DNA of 64,000 nucleotides from Saccopteryx bilineata (Eukaryota > Chordata > Mammalia > Chiroptera > Emballonuridae), in contig NC_089490.1 of the NCBI RefSeq assembly GCF_036850765.1, positions 100,800,074-100,864,073 on the forward strand. Reading direction: 5' to 3'. This document shows positions 36,041 through 48,377 of the stretch, piece by piece. The notes below the pieces were generated by a model. It was not told the DNA's origin. It was given only the letters and a program-made list of their open reading frames with translations, and searched no databases. Each line of letters starts with the position of its first letter. The first letter of the stretch is position 1. The position numbers and the translations under genes were made by a program.

Positions 36041-36200
36041 AGTTTATGGTTCTCCCTTCCCTCCCTCTCTCCCTTCCTTCTTCCCTGCCTTCCTCCCTCT
36101 CTTCCTTTTCCTTCTCTCCCTCCTTCCCTCCCTACCTTTCTCCTTTCCTTCATTTCTTCCTTCTTCCTCCCTCTCTCCCTCTTATCCTTCCAACTTTTAT
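36041..36200. repeat. Extended polypyrimidine (CCTT/CCCT)n tract
   Basis: From about 36048 almost only C and T occur for ~150 nt (units ccttccct, ctctccct, ccttcctt). The minus strand is polypurine, which in the ANKS1B pre-mRNA is a long GGAA/GGGA-rich stretch. It has mirror-repeat character compatible with triplex DNA. Confidence 0.93.
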
Positions 36201-37355
36201 TCTGATACTGATAGCACATAAAATAAGCCTTCAGCTGCCAAGTAGGCGAGAACTATAGGCTATGTGGTTCCTGTTATTCATCTGTAGAGATAATATATAA
36301 CCTGCATTCCCTAGTATGACAGTTGTATCCCTAAATGACATTACACAATTATTTATAAAATCTCTTCACAAGAAAAAAATAGAGCAGAGAAAAAAAATGG
36401 AACACTAAATCCAGATTTCGTTGTATAGCTCCCCAGGTCCTCTGGGAGTGGCAGGAATGTAAGTCAACCGAGATCATGCTATTTATTGCAATATGGGCTA
36501 TTTAACTTGTTCTACCTCCAAGTTTGGATGCCACCACAAACAGGACAACTAAAAGGCAGAAATATTAATAACTCATTCAGAAAAGCAGCGATCAGCTTTT
36601 TATCATAACAGGAATTGCTGCAAAGAAACTCGATTTTGCAAAGTAATGTTGTTCTTTGCCTGTAACATCTCTTTAAAATATACATTATGTTCCTTTCTTG
36701 TAAACTGAAGCTGTCATTTCCTCTATTTAAACCCACTTATTAACTTTATGCTCAACGTTGCTTCCGGCCTCTGGTAAGAAAAGAGGTATTGGACAAACTC
36801 CATTATTTCCTCATTTTATCCTTGTGGTAAATATTGGGATAAAAGATCTCGCTGAACGATGATCTTAAATGATGCCAACCTAAGGGGTCTCTGTAGAAAG
36901 TTACAGTTTTTCCCTCAGTTCTGTCTGTTCAACACTGAAATCAATACATCGTAGGGTCGCTTGAATGGCATGCTTTTTAGAGATAGGCTTTTAAAATGAG
37001 CTCGTGACATATTCAGGAAGGATCACTAATACACAGAGTGTTGACCAAGTTTTAAAAAAGCATGGGCAGACTAGGATTATTGGATAAACCTGATGAAACT
37101 ATGGTAGCTGGAAAGTAATAATATTAATGTAAAATCCTGCATTAAGGTTGAACACACACACACTGCTGAGGGTTGAGAAGGGAGGCATGGCTCATGGCCA
37201 TTAATGAAGGCTGGAAAACTTCCAGAGCTGGGGAAATAGGACGTTGTGTAGCCCATGTCCCACTTACCAGAGTGATATTGGCAAGGAGCTGGGTATGGGT
37301 TAATATAGTGAGGGGAAGACATCAGACTGTCTTTAGTCTTAAAGAATTCTTCTCA

Positions 37356-37737
37356 GCCTGGCCGGTTGGCTCAGTGGTAGAGCGTCGGCCTGGCGTGCAG
37401 GAGTCCCGGGTTCGATTCCCGGCCAGGGCACACAGGAGAAGCGCCCATCTGCTTCTCCACCCCTCCCCCTCTCCTTCCTCTCTGTCTCTCTCTTCCCCTC
37501 CCACAGCCGAGGCTCCATTGGAGCAAAGTTGGCCTGGGCACTGAGGATGGCTCTGTGGCCTCTGCCTCAGGTGCTAGAGTGGCTCTGGTCGCAACAGAGC
37601 GATGCCCCAGATGGGCAGAGCATCGCCCCCTGGTGGGCATGCCGGGTGGATCCCGGTCGGGTGCATGCGGGAGTTTGTCTGACTGCCTCCCCGTTTCCAA
37701 CTTCAGAAAAATACCAAAAAAAAAAAAAAAAAAAAAA
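37356..37737 (+). mobile_element. Rhin-1-type SINE, full length
   Basis: Forward copy with head gcctggccggttggctcag, B box gggttcgattccc and a poly-A tail of about 20 nt. The flanks aattcttctcag / aattctcctcag are the target duplication. It holds a CTCF-like core at 37624-37636. Confidence 0.95.
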
Positions 37738-38227
37738 AATTCTCCTCAGCAAGAGAGAGCAGGTTTCTCCTTGTTGTTTCAGAGATAGCATTATCTGTGT
37801 AGGAGGTTTAGGCAGGCTTCTTTCAATTCAATATAAGACAAAGGTTAGAACTTTGCCAATGACGGGGCTGCTTCATAAAGTAGGGGCTTCCTTTCCAGTG
37901 AGAAGTGTAAGCAGAACCTTGTGACTGTCTGTTAAGGATGCATTAGAAAGGGTGCTACACCATGAGACAGGACTAGATAGATACATCCTCTGGGCCCTTC
38001 CCACACTCAAATCCCGTTTTTCTTTAATAGAAGAATAGAAGATTCTCCTAGGCCTTAATGCATAGAAAGAACTACAACCTTGTATGATGCTGAATTCAAA
38101 GCTCATTAAAATAGCAACCCACACAGAAAGGGGGTCACACCTCATTTCACAACTGTAGACATGAAGCAATTGTTTGCTACCCCTGATTTGTAAAGAATGA
38201 AAAACTGGATGTCAAGAGCGAACAGTA

Positions 38228-38605
38228 TTTATTTATTTATTTGTTTGTTTATTTATTTAAATTTAGTGAGAGTAGGGAAGGCAGAGACAGACTCCCACAT
38301 GCGCCCAGACCAGAATCCACCTGGCAAGCCCACTAGGGGGCGATGCTCTGCCCATCAGGGACCCTTGCTCTATTGCAACCAGAGCCATTTTTTAGTGCCT
38401 GAGGCAAAGGCCATGGAGCCATTCTTGGTGCCTGGGGCCAACTTGCTCTAATCAAGCCCCGGCTGCAGGAGGGGAGAAGAGAGAGAGAGGTGAGAGAGAG
38501 AAGTGATAGGGGGAGGGGTGGAGAAGCAGATGGGTGCTTACTGTGCACCCTGACTGGGAATCGAACCAGGGACATCCACACGCCAGATCGATGCTCTACC
38601 ACTGA
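38228..38605 (-). mobile_element. Rhin-1-type SINE, 5'-truncated
   Basis: The reversed copy stops at 'gctctaccactga' and lacks the final ~17 nt of the usual head (…gccaacyggccagggc). The left side is a (TTTA)n-like tail. The CTCF-like core at 38330-38342 is intact. Confidence 0.9.
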
Positions 38606-40028
38606 AACTTCCCTTAAGTAGAAAAAAGCCTGTATGGGAATAGAACCAACCCAGAAGAACGCAGAGCCAGAGGGCAAGATATACAAGTACTGTACCGGGA
38701 TCAGGTCTACCTGGGCTTTGTAGCGAAATGATTCCAATGCATGTCCTTTTATGCTTAAGACCTCTTGAGTTGGATTCCTGTTACTTCCCTACATCCAGAT
38801 GAGTCCTTACTAGCACATGACTTTAGTCATATACAAACGGAATGAACTCAGATAGCACTGCATAATCAGCCCCATTTCCTCTAGACATTACAAAACCCTC
38901 TATTTTTTTTAACACTGGGGAAAAAAAAAAGGAAGAGAAGGAGAATAATAGAATTTTCCTACCCTTGAAAATTTAGCAAGGTCAGAGTATAACAGCCAAA
39001 ATTCTGACCTGTGGACCCAAGAACTGGACTGAATATAATGAGAAACAGTCCAAAAATTTAACAAGTGGAAAGAGCCTGGCGCGCCTCTTTGCGACCAAGC
39101 GGCTCGGTGTCAGCACGCCTGAGGCACCATGAGTGATCACAAAGGCACGACTGCTGAGACAGGGCTTTTATAGAGTGTCAGCTCTCTTATTTATTTAGTT
39201 AAAAACGGGATCTTTTATACAGATTTTTTTTTTAATCCATGGTCTAGTTTTAATTGGCAACATTCACCTTGATAAAGTCCCAGCGCATGGAGGGAAGGTA
39301 GAGATAGTAGCGCTCCCCTAGCAAAATGCCTAGTGGTGTTCAGGTCTGCCCAGCACCTGTCAGGAAAAACTCCTAGCTGTCTAATTTGCCTCACTGATGG
39401 GTTTGATAGAGAGTAAAAGAACCAAGACTTTTAAGATAAGTATCAGAACCTAAAAATGCTCCTACTTTTCCCATTATTATTTTTTTTAAGATCAATGAAC
39501 AGGATAGCCAGTAACTTGTCAATGTGGCCTGAAGGACACTCACAGTATTGGAATTTCCAACCCCAAAGTTGTCACAGGGAGAGCAGTGTATATTTTGAGA
39601 AAAGGCAATTAACTGTTCCACATTCATAAACAAGGTGTGCAACCCATCAGATTTAAGTTTCAAGTATGAAAACCATATTTTCCACTTTTGCTTGGTATAG
39701 TGCCTTTAGGAATAGATGGCTGGTGGTCTAGAGTTCCTGATTTGAAACAGGGCATAGACAGATAGTATCAATATCCCATTATCACTGAAACTGGTGTGTT
39801 GGCTTGTCAATCTGACCAGCTGTCAAATTGAGAGTTCCTGATGGAAGAAAGAGCTTACTGAGTTTATCCTTAACCCTTCTTTTTCATTATATAGTATCAG
39901 TCTGTGTTTAAGTATCAGAGTTGCTCTTTAGGCCTTCATGGAAGAAAATATTGAAGCCATGTACAGGCTGAGCCTTCTTAAAGTAGTGGTTAGGTGATGG
40001 AAATCTAAATTTAAAAATAGTCACTAAC

Positions 40029-40383
40029 GACCCTGGCTGGTTGGCTCAGTGGTAGAGCGTCAGCCCAGCTGGATATCCCAGGTTTGATTCCCAGTCAGGG
40101 CACACAGAAGAAGAAACCATCTGCTTCTCCACCTCTCCCCCTCCCCTTCTCTCTCTTCTCCCCATCCTGCAGCCATGGTTCAACTGGTTCAAGCGAGTTG
40201 GCTCCAGGTGCTGAGATGGCTCCATAGCCTCTGCTTCAGACACTAAAAATAGCTCAGTTGCCAAGCAATAGCCCAAGATAGGCAGTGCATCACTCCACAG
40301 GGGGCTTTCCAGGTGAATCCTGATCAGGGCACATGCAGGAATCTGTCTCTCTGCCTCCCCTCCACTCACTGAATAATAATAAT
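40029..40383 (+). mobile_element. Rhin-1-type SINE, older copy
   Basis: Forward copy with head gaccctggctggttggctca and B box ggtttgattccc. The target duplication aaaaatagtcactaac / aaaaatagccactaac is at 40013-40028 and 40384-40399. Confidence 0.93.
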
Positions 40384-41139
40384 AAAAATAGCCACTAACT
40401 TATGGGCATTTAAAAATGATATAACACAGTAATAAGAAAACTTGCATAATTTGAGTATGGGGAGGAATCACTTAAAATGCTGTTGCTATTTTCTAAAGGC
40501 TGAATATATAAATCCCCATAATGCCAGAACAGTGGGAAGAATTTCTAGGAACAACAGGCTTTCCCTCCTGGGAAGGTACAAAAGAATAAATTATGATCTT
40601 CCTTTTTTCCCAGAGATGGCTAAGCATTTGCCTCATGGCTTTTTGACATATACATGCTTCTCTAGTTAACAAGTTTGTGTACTGTGTATTTCAAACAAGT
40701 TCTAAATCTCATTTAAAGGAAAAAAAAATAATCCTTTCTTGCTCAATGCTAATCTTACCCCATTACAGCGATAACATGCTAATTCTATGAGATTTTCCTT
40801 GCTACACACTTTGGTACCCTGTACTTGCAGGGAACTAGTTCATCTCTTGTCTGCTTTCCTTGGCTTTGATGATCATTCTGTACAGATCCCTTCTCCATCA
40901 TGGTAGATGCTCCTTGGGAGCCTTCATAAAGAGGAAAATCCCAGTTCCATTCTCAATATGCATTCAAAGCATGGATAACACTAGAACAAAGAGACTGTTT
41001 TTATAGAATGCTATAACCATCTGATAGCTTTGGCATTAACTGGCCCTATGATGAATCGGGGACCTTTGAATTAGGGACTGACAGGTGATATATACCCGAA
41101 TTGTTAGTCATATCACCTATATATCTATATATATGTAAT

Positions 41140-41300
41140 GATTTACAGTTTGAAATATGCTTTCACATGAATTAGCTTATCTGATGATACACACAAACCA
41201 GAGAGGCAGGCATTATCCACATTAAAGGCAAGAAAATGGAATTTCAGAGCAACAGCATGACTTAAACAGGTCACACAGCCAGAAAGAAACCGAATCAAAA
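41140..41300 (-). repeat. MIR fragment
   Basis: 'gcaagaaaatggaatttcag' and 'cttaaacaggtcacacagcc' are the reversed MIR core. Confidence 0.75.
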
Positions 41301-42099
41301 CTCTAACTGAAGAAGCCACTGAGGAAATGGCATTATTTTTTGGAGAAACCCCACAAGCAAGAACTTCGCTGTTAATGCAGCAACCCCCACACCTATGTGC
41401 AAAGCTCTTTGCAAACAGAGAAGACAGGCAGAGTTCTTCCAAGATGTGCAGGGTGGCTTCCCACTAAAAGGATTGACAAAGAACCACCGTAGCTCTGCAT
41501 TTAAAGGGTTTTGTGGTGATAACCATGAACTGATTCAGTAAGTTTCCACTCAACTACTAGTGATTTTATCCTTGCTCTGCTCACGGTGCCTCATAAATGT
41601 AACCTATGATAGCATATGGGAAATCAGCGTTTGTTGAACTGTTATTAAAACATTTTATATCATTTTAAACAAAGGCATCCCACAGGGCATCAGAACCACG
41701 GAGGAACCACGATCTGACCAGGCAGAACAGAGCTTGAGTGCTGACTTAGCCAAGTACCATGGGTAAGCAGAGCACTCACCTAGCCACAGAATGAGCTGTT
41801 GTGACGTTAAATAAAATCCATACCTGGAACCCCAGGCACGGACCTGGCCAGGGCATGGCTTCTACATGACTCAGTGTCCACTTTTCTTCCTTTAACAATA
41901 TCAAAAGAACGAACATTTGTAGAACTAATATAATATGTAAAATGTTTTCAAATAAAGAAGGAATTGATCTAGTGATACTTAAGTAGTACTGTTTGAATCA
42001 GAAATTATTATACTTTGAACTGCATTAACTTTCTATGATTTAGAAGCGATTCAGACAAAGCCTTTCTAGAGCCTACCACATTGTACCAGGCAAGTTCTG

Positions 42100-42235
42100 A
42101 TTTGGTTTCTTATTGGCTGTGCTACCAGGACCAAGTCATGCAGTTCCTCAGTTTTCTGTCTTTAATATGTGGATCGTGCCTGCTTTCAGGTTTGAGTGCA
42201 TCAGATAAAAGTCACTGTCCCAGGAAATACTAATA
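42100..42235 (+). repeat. MIR fragment
   Basis: 'ttggctgtgctaccaggacc', 'agttcctcagttttctgtc' and 'tttaatatgtggatcgtgcc' follow MIR order. It is degraded. Confidence 0.6.
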
Positions 42236-43465
42236 TTTTTATTTAGATGAGAGTATGTATTCAAAGCACAAGTCTTCTACATTATGAATTTTCCTTATTA
42301 ACATTCAGCTACAGTTTGTGCAAAAATATGTATTTCTCTTCCCGATTAGAAGTCCTTTTTTCATTTTGTGAAAACAGAAGAATTATTTCATTTCTCCATA
42401 AACATTTTCTATAAATGGAGGATTCTATAAATGGCTTTACATTTCACACCGGGACACTGTTTTTTCTTTTTCCATAACTTTGAAGAATGTGGTCTCTAAA
42501 CTTAATTAATTCCATTACTCTCCTTTAGTATTCATTGTAAGAGTGCCTTGACTTCTCCTAAATTTCATTCAAGAAAACTTCTAAAGATTGAGGCTAGGCT
42601 CTAAACACCGGAAGTGTGTTTCCTCCTGAGATGTCGTCCATATTTTCATTTGCTGTCTCATCTGCACAGCCCTCAACTTGAAAGCTGACCTACTGCGTGC
42701 TACACGCACACTGACAGTTGTGTGGGACACCGTGTGTACTAACCTGAGATAATAGATGTGGAAGGACTTGGAAAGGTTAGAAGCTCTAGATGCATTAAGT
42801 TATTATTATATAAACATGTGTGCAGCGTTTATTTATTAGGTGTATAAAGACGGGAACATTTCAGAACTTCTGAGTTAATGTATCCAATTTAGAATCACAG
42901 GCTCAGAAAGCTATGTTTTTAGCATAATAGGAAACCCATTGTTTAGTGTGTTTACATCACTACTGTCAGTGGTTTAAAAAAATGCTATTAGAACTAAACT
43001 TAATTTTGTTTCTCGCATATTCATTTAAGACAATTTGAGGCAGGATATTGCTTTTATCAGAATAAAAGCAAACAATAACCACAATATTTGAAAAGCCCTC
43101 TATTTCAAGACAGGTATTTTTAAGATTGGTTTAAATGGAAGACAAGTAATTAAACACCACTCTAGGGTTACCTTTTAAAAAATATAAAAATATCTGCCAA
43201 CAAATGAACTTAATATGTGGAACGGACATTAAATTTATCTTCCTTTAATTCTCAGCACTGGTTTTCCAAGTTAAGCAAAGCATTTCCAAACATCTGTTGA
43301 GCAAACCATAAGAAGGCAAAACCCCGATGACTCACCGCAGCCAGCCACCCAGGGCGGAAGGTTTCTGGCCCATGGCAGGAGCGCTGACCACCCTGTGGGG
43401 CTCAGATAAACCGGGAGCCGGAGAATTTGGGGATTCTCTTTTAACTGCATTTTCCTTTCTTTTAG

Positions 43466-43520
43466 GAACAGAAAAGAAACTCTGAAGATGGACTTCAGCG
43501 ATTTGGGGGGAAACAGACTG
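43466..43520 (+). other. Short exon-like segment opposite ANKS1B (candidate only)
   Basis: The acceptor ttttcctttcttttag|gaacag and the donor agactg|gtaagg enclose 55 nt that are open in one frame. The surrounding 43330-43640 is richer in GC than its neighbours. No protein is recognised, so the call is speculative. Confidence 0.2.
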
Positions 43521-46016
43521 GTAAGGCATGCGGTAACCGAACTACAGTAAGCCTCCAGGGAGAAGCCCCTTGGGAAAGACTCACTGGGCTGGGCTCCGGG
43601 ACAGACAGATGGGGCGAAACCAGCTGCCTGTTTACTGGGATTTTAATTGCTAATACAAGTCTGCAGGCAGACTCAACCTTACTGGCTAAATATGTAACTT
43701 CCAGGAAGAATGTGGTCTAGAGAGAATATGATAGGTTTTTAAAAAGTAATGAATTTTAAAAATTGTTATAGCAAATGACCCCCCCCCCCAAATAAAAAGG
43801 AAAAATAAGAAAAAACCATCAGTGGTTAAATGGTAGAAAAGTCCATTAAATGAAACTGTTCAACAACAAAACAACAACTACAGAACATTTAATATCTTGA
43901 CAGGGTAAAGCTTTGAAGTGGCACTATTTTAAAGAGGTACACAAGTGTTCATTTCTCCATGATTCTTTGGCATTTCTGGGAGAGGACACACTCTTAAAGC
44001 AAACAAATAAAAGGCTGTGATTAACACAACCTCGAGCTGTACTCCCAGAATCCCTTGTTCCTATTGATCAGATTCCTGTAGTGCCATCTCCAATTTCCCT
44101 GCAGCAAAAGTGCTGTATCGAACAGACGGACCTTAGAAAGTATTTAATAAGCCCCCGGTTGCTGACAGAGGCTTGTGTTTGCAATCAGTCATTTGATCAC
44201 CGTGAGCAGGACACGTGAGCTGAATAAGCACATTCACACAGACCCTCCACAGCTCTCCACATCCCTCCCACTGCTTCTGGGCCTCTCTCACCTGGCCAGG
44301 TACAAGTTCATTCAATTTTCTCAAGGGCAAGACAATTCCTGAAAGCGGGGCATTCTGACCGGAGTGACAAGAAAAAGATCAAAAACATACAAAAAGGCAC
44401 TTTTGCCTTGGCTTGTGAATCTCATGAAAAAAGTAAGGGAGCAATCTTGCTAGAGTACCTCCCTCCAAGTGTTCATACAGAGGAGGAACAGTAATGAATT
44501 TCCTCTTTGAAAAAAACTGTACTATGTAGGGAGATCTCATAAATTTTATGAGCAGCTAGCTGAGATAGGCGATTCTGTTCCTGAAGTCAATAGTAGCTAA
44601 TGTTCGTCAATGCAGTCCTTCCTCACCCAGCCAAGAGAAGGGTTCAGCAAAGGCCCCATTTGTATTAATACATAAAGATGACATGGTGCAAGGTCAAAAT
44701 GGACCGTGCCTCTGAAACGCTGTCTTCAGAGAGATTTAAACACAAATGTGATCTACAGATTCTAACGAGTAGCAGGAAATGGATAAACAGCTTGAGGAAA
44801 AAGAGCTCTGCAGACTCCTTATTTAAAAATCAGTGAAAACAGTAATAAGAATTAAAAGACCCTAAACAAGAGAGAAAGGGAAAAATGATTCTTTTCTTGT
44901 CTCTCCTGCATTTTCCATCTCGCTTCCGTAAAGGATTCTCCATAATCCCAACACTGCCATTCCTCGCACAAAGAACTCAGAACAATTCACAATTCACAGA
45001 GTTAAAAGGAGATGCAATATATCAGGCCCTTTCTTCCTGGGGATATTTGCAGGCAGAATAGCCATGGTTTCCAGAACATTCTCTTCACATTTTTCTTTTG
45101 TGAGTGGCAGTATAGAATGTTTACGAAAAGCTTTTGAAAACAGAATCTCACCAAACAGCTGAGAAAAATATTTAACAACCAAGGCGAAGCAATTACAGCC
45201 AAATTTTCACCTCGAGATTCTCATCTTAGGTGTGGGAGGCAGAGGGGAGCCTCTTAACACATCAGTCTGAACCTAGAATGAGATGAGAAGAGTTGACTCT
45301 GCCAATGGTTGTCAACAAATCCATACCTTTGTGATCAGGGCTAACCGGCAGGGCTAGTCGTCCACCTGAATGCGCTTTTACAAACAGTGCCACTGTCTGG
45401 TTAGGGCTGACTCAAGTTTCCGAGCAGCCATCTGAGGACAGGCCAGATGTGGTCGTCCACACCAAGAACACAGAAAGGTCTCCATGGGGCAGATCTTTCT
45501 TTTCAGTTATTTGTGTCAGGCAGCACCATCATTTTCAGCTACCCAAGGTGACAACATGAGATGCTGCAACTGGTCCCAACAAGTACAATTCCATGCAGAT
45601 GTGTAAATTTGGGAGGAAATTCACATTACTGGAGTTAACACTTTTCCCCAAGTTCTGCTCCGTCATCCAGCCAATTTACATTTTATAATCTAGACGTTTA
45701 TTATTCATTTTCATTATGATTTGATTCTTGCACAGTAATTATTCCCTCTAGGGCAAAGACTGTCTGGATGCAATGAGATCGTACATAACGTCTCCAGTAA
45801 GAATGAAAAACAGGGATCTGCATATACCTTCCGTTCTCAGAAAGGTCTGTTTCAGTCCAGGTCAAGTGAGCAGGGAATGAATAGAAGTCATGGCATAAAA
45901 GGTAAAATTCCAGTCGGCGTGGACAGTAGGCATTGTTAGCTGTCGTTCAATATTAGGATGCATTACTGGATATGGGTGAAAGGCAAGAACGTCACAGAGG
46001 CTTGCAGACACCTTAC

Positions 46017-46196
46017 CTGAGCCATCTGCCTCTCCAGCTTTGATCGGGGAATATCATCAAAGTAGTTTTCATTTCTTCTCCTCCTTGCATCGCCCTGCAT
46101 GATAATGTGAGGAACGTCTAGGGAGCCACCAGTGGTGTAAGTGCTTTGGCTAAGTGATGGAGACAACTGAGGAGGAGTGTGATTACCACTGGGTTC
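46017..46196 (-). CDS. ANKS1B: ANKS1B internal exon: SAM2-PTB linker
   Basis: This 180-nt exon encodes 60 residues in phase 0, starting EPSGNHTPPQLSPSLSQS and ending SKLERQMAQ. The acceptor reads CCATTCAG|GAA and the donor CAG|GTAAGG. The segment is Ser/Thr/Pro-rich at first, then carries a basic patch (DARRRRNEN) and an acidic-aromatic stretch (YFDDIP). No folded domain is apparent, which fits a flexible, probably phosphorylated linker between SAM2 and PTB. The codon phase joins the neighbouring exons without shift. Upstream of the acceptor the polypyrimidine tract is weak. A 30-nt homopolymer (A in transcript sense) sits 35-64 nt before the exon. Confidence 0.97.
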
Positions 46197-46228
46197 CTGA
46201 ATGGAAATACATCATGAAGTAAATACCA

Positions 46229-46262
<34 letters not shown>

Positions 46263-48216
46263 GGCTAACCTTTGATTGTAAAATTGTGAAATACCAACAA
46301 GCCAAACTGCAGGGTGTGGAGACTCCCATTTGGATCAACTGCCAAGAAATGGAGGGCATGCCACCATTTTATGAATGGCACGGTCTAGTCAATATTTTTT
46401 CCCCCTAAGTCTTTAAGTCAAAGGTTTAAAGAATAAAGAATCAGGCAACTTAGCACAGTGGGGGATCTCAGGGGAGAGGACACCCACGTTGGGCAACCTG
46501 GACACTATCACGTGTGTTTACAAGGGAAGGAGCTGTGTTCTCACCATGGTGGATGCCATGGTGAGAAAGCTCACATGGGAATCAGTGGGGCTTGATCCTC
46601 CACCAAAGAGTGGTCTGGCAGTCAGGTGGTCGGAAGAGGACGCTGTATGGCAACAGCTTACCACACGTACAGACGCAGGGCAATGCATATACGGTAATGG
46701 CTTTCAATGGCAAAGATGAGCCAAGCTGGGGAAACTGGTCAGAAGTAAGATAATGAGCTGTAGACAGCTGGGCTCTAGTGTTTGTAAGTAAGAGGAGGAT
46801 CAGAGGGTGCTGATTCCCAGGCCCCCCCAAAGGTTCTGGACCTCCTTTGACAAATTAAGGTTCTGCAATTTTTCTTGGCGATCTCTGTTTTTCTCCTACA
46901 TCTCTCTCTTCTAGGGAGTCAGAGGGATGGGTTCAGAAGGTGGAAAAAAGAGTAGAGTAAGTAGCAGGGAATGACTCCTCTAAACACTCATTTTAGGATG
47001 GTTATACTGCTGGTGCCTACACCTTTCTCCCCTTTTGTGTAGCAAAACGAAGGCAACATAATAATCCTTTTCTAGCCTTATTTTCTACCAATTTATTTAA
47101 AGCCGCTCTTATTGAGGGAGAAAAATAGGTCCTATTTCCACTTTCACGACTCCCAGAGCCCTCAACTAGCCTCCAAATGTCCCAGTATATCCCAACTGCC
47201 CCCCATAATCACTTTCCCTAAGGGCTCCCCCCTGGAGCCAATCTCCTGCATTTCCCGAAATCTCTGCTCATTTTCTTCCTGAAAACTGAATCAGACTCTT
47301 ATCCCAACAGCTCCTCTCCCGCCCGACCCTCTGCTGGGATGACTGTAGTAAGGCTGTTCTGAAATTCATCGAACTTCGTCACCGGTGCTGCTTAGGTCTG
47401 AGTGCCACGCTGCGGTCATCATTTCCGATCGTGGCCCTTTCTGACACTTGTAGACAGGGGATCAGAAGCAAGCGCAGGACTCAATAAAGAGCACGGAGGT
47501 GGGACTCTCCCAACTGCTCGTGCAGATCCCAGCTTTTCTGACGGGTTTTAGAAAAGATCCAGTGGGCCTCACGAAACCCAGAGAGTACTGGCTGCCCCTC
47601 GTCTCTCATTCTCTTCCTCTCTGGTTTTTCCTTCTTGCCTTCAGTCCCTCTCTCCCCCATCCAGGGTCTCTCTCTCGTTCTGCTCTCCCATCACTCTAAA
47701 ATACAGCTGAAATAGTTTGTTTACGAAACAAAGTCCCAGCTTCTCTAGCCTTAATTTTTAAAGGGGGTCCAGCTGGGAAATATTCATTTCTTAAAAGACA
47801 GAAGACCCTAAGGTTAATTTTAAATTGCTCTTCACTGCACTGTGGCCTCTGATCGATTTTCTTTCCGCGGGTTTGAAGAGCTGGACAGGAAACTCATTTC
47901 CTCTCGCCTGGCGTGGACGGGAGCGTGTGATGACAAGAGTGGGAGGGGCTCTTTAAAGGGGGAGGCTTGTCCGATGTCGATCTAAATCTCAAAAATAGAT
48001 GTATTTAACCAGTTGAGAAAAAAAAAAAAAAAGTCTAGTCTTGCAGAACACAATCAGGAGTGAGACTGTTTTTTATATGCGTGAGGTATAAGCTATGTGG
48101 AAAACAGCCTGTCTTTCTTGATCCACTGCTTCAGTCCTTCTGTTTTATTGCCCAAAATAAATTTTGGGGATAAGAGTGGAGAAAAACAGGAATATATGAA
48201 CACCCCGAGCACTTAC
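46197..48216 (-). other. ANKS1B: ANKS1B intron of 2,020 bp between SAM2 and linker exons
   Basis: The borders are GTAAGT and CCATTCAG in transcript sense. Apart from a short poly-T retro-insertion next to the downstream exon (46231-46287), I recognise no repeats. There is a pyrimidine-rich patch near 47570-47700 and a GC-richer patch near 47860-47970. Confidence 0.93.
46231..46287 (-). mobile_element. Very short retro-insertion with a 30-nt A-tail next to an ANKS1B exon
   Basis: In transcript sense about 27 nt (ACAATTTTACAATCAAAGG…) are followed by 30 A. The flanks aaataccaca (46221-46230) and aaataccaaca (46289-46299) look like a target duplication. That suggests a severely 5'-truncated retroposition product. 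The source RNA is not recognised. Confidence 0.5.
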
Positions 48217-48324
48217 CCTGAGGGTGATGGACCGAGGAGGCTTCTGTGGCGGGTCCTCGTGCAGCCTGTCTCCCAGAGACGCCAAAATACGTTTCCTGTG
48301 GCCAATCAAACTGATTTTTAAAAC
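48217..48324 (-). CDS. ANKS1B: ANKS1B internal exon: end of SAM2 domain
   Basis: This 108-nt exon encodes 36 residues in phase 0, beginning [13 protein letters not shown] and ending PPRSITLR. The acceptor reads TTCCTTTCAG and the donor AGG|GTAAGT. The first ~20 residues are the last helix of the second SAM domain, a protein-interaction module. The HRKR cluster is the nuclear-localisation signal described for AIDA-1 SAM2. The proline-rich rest starts the linker to the PTB domain. From memory the human exon differs at two residues (N to S, D to E), both conservative. A Rhin-1 SINE lies only about 54 nt upstream of the acceptor. The rest of SAM2 must be in an exon beyond position 64000, since I found no match for it up to there. 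Confidence 0.96.
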
Positions 48325-48377
48325 CTGAAAGGAACAGACATTTGGGTTAAATATTTCACTTGAAAAAAATATTTTTT

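Larger units (their letters stand above)
21515..46016 (-). other. ANKS1B: ANKS1B intron of 24.5 kb between linker and PTB exons
   Basis: The borders are GTAAGG and TTTTCAG in transcript sense. It holds the listed repeats plus unassigned sequence. Nothing recognisable was seen at 21520-22320, 22510-24950, 25215-27040, 27340-28045, 28100-29555, 29685-31505, 31620-32145, 32510-33140, 34560-35250, 35700-36040, 36200-37340, 37745-38225, 38610-40010, 40400-41135, 42240-43330 and 43560-46016. Confidence 0.92.

Noticed and set aside
43333..43529. Alternative first coding exon for a short ANKS1B isoform (65-codon frame starting MPYQSVSPQ)
   Set aside because: If spliced at the GTGAGT donor, the frame would join the next PTB exon out of phase, since that exon begins in phase 0.
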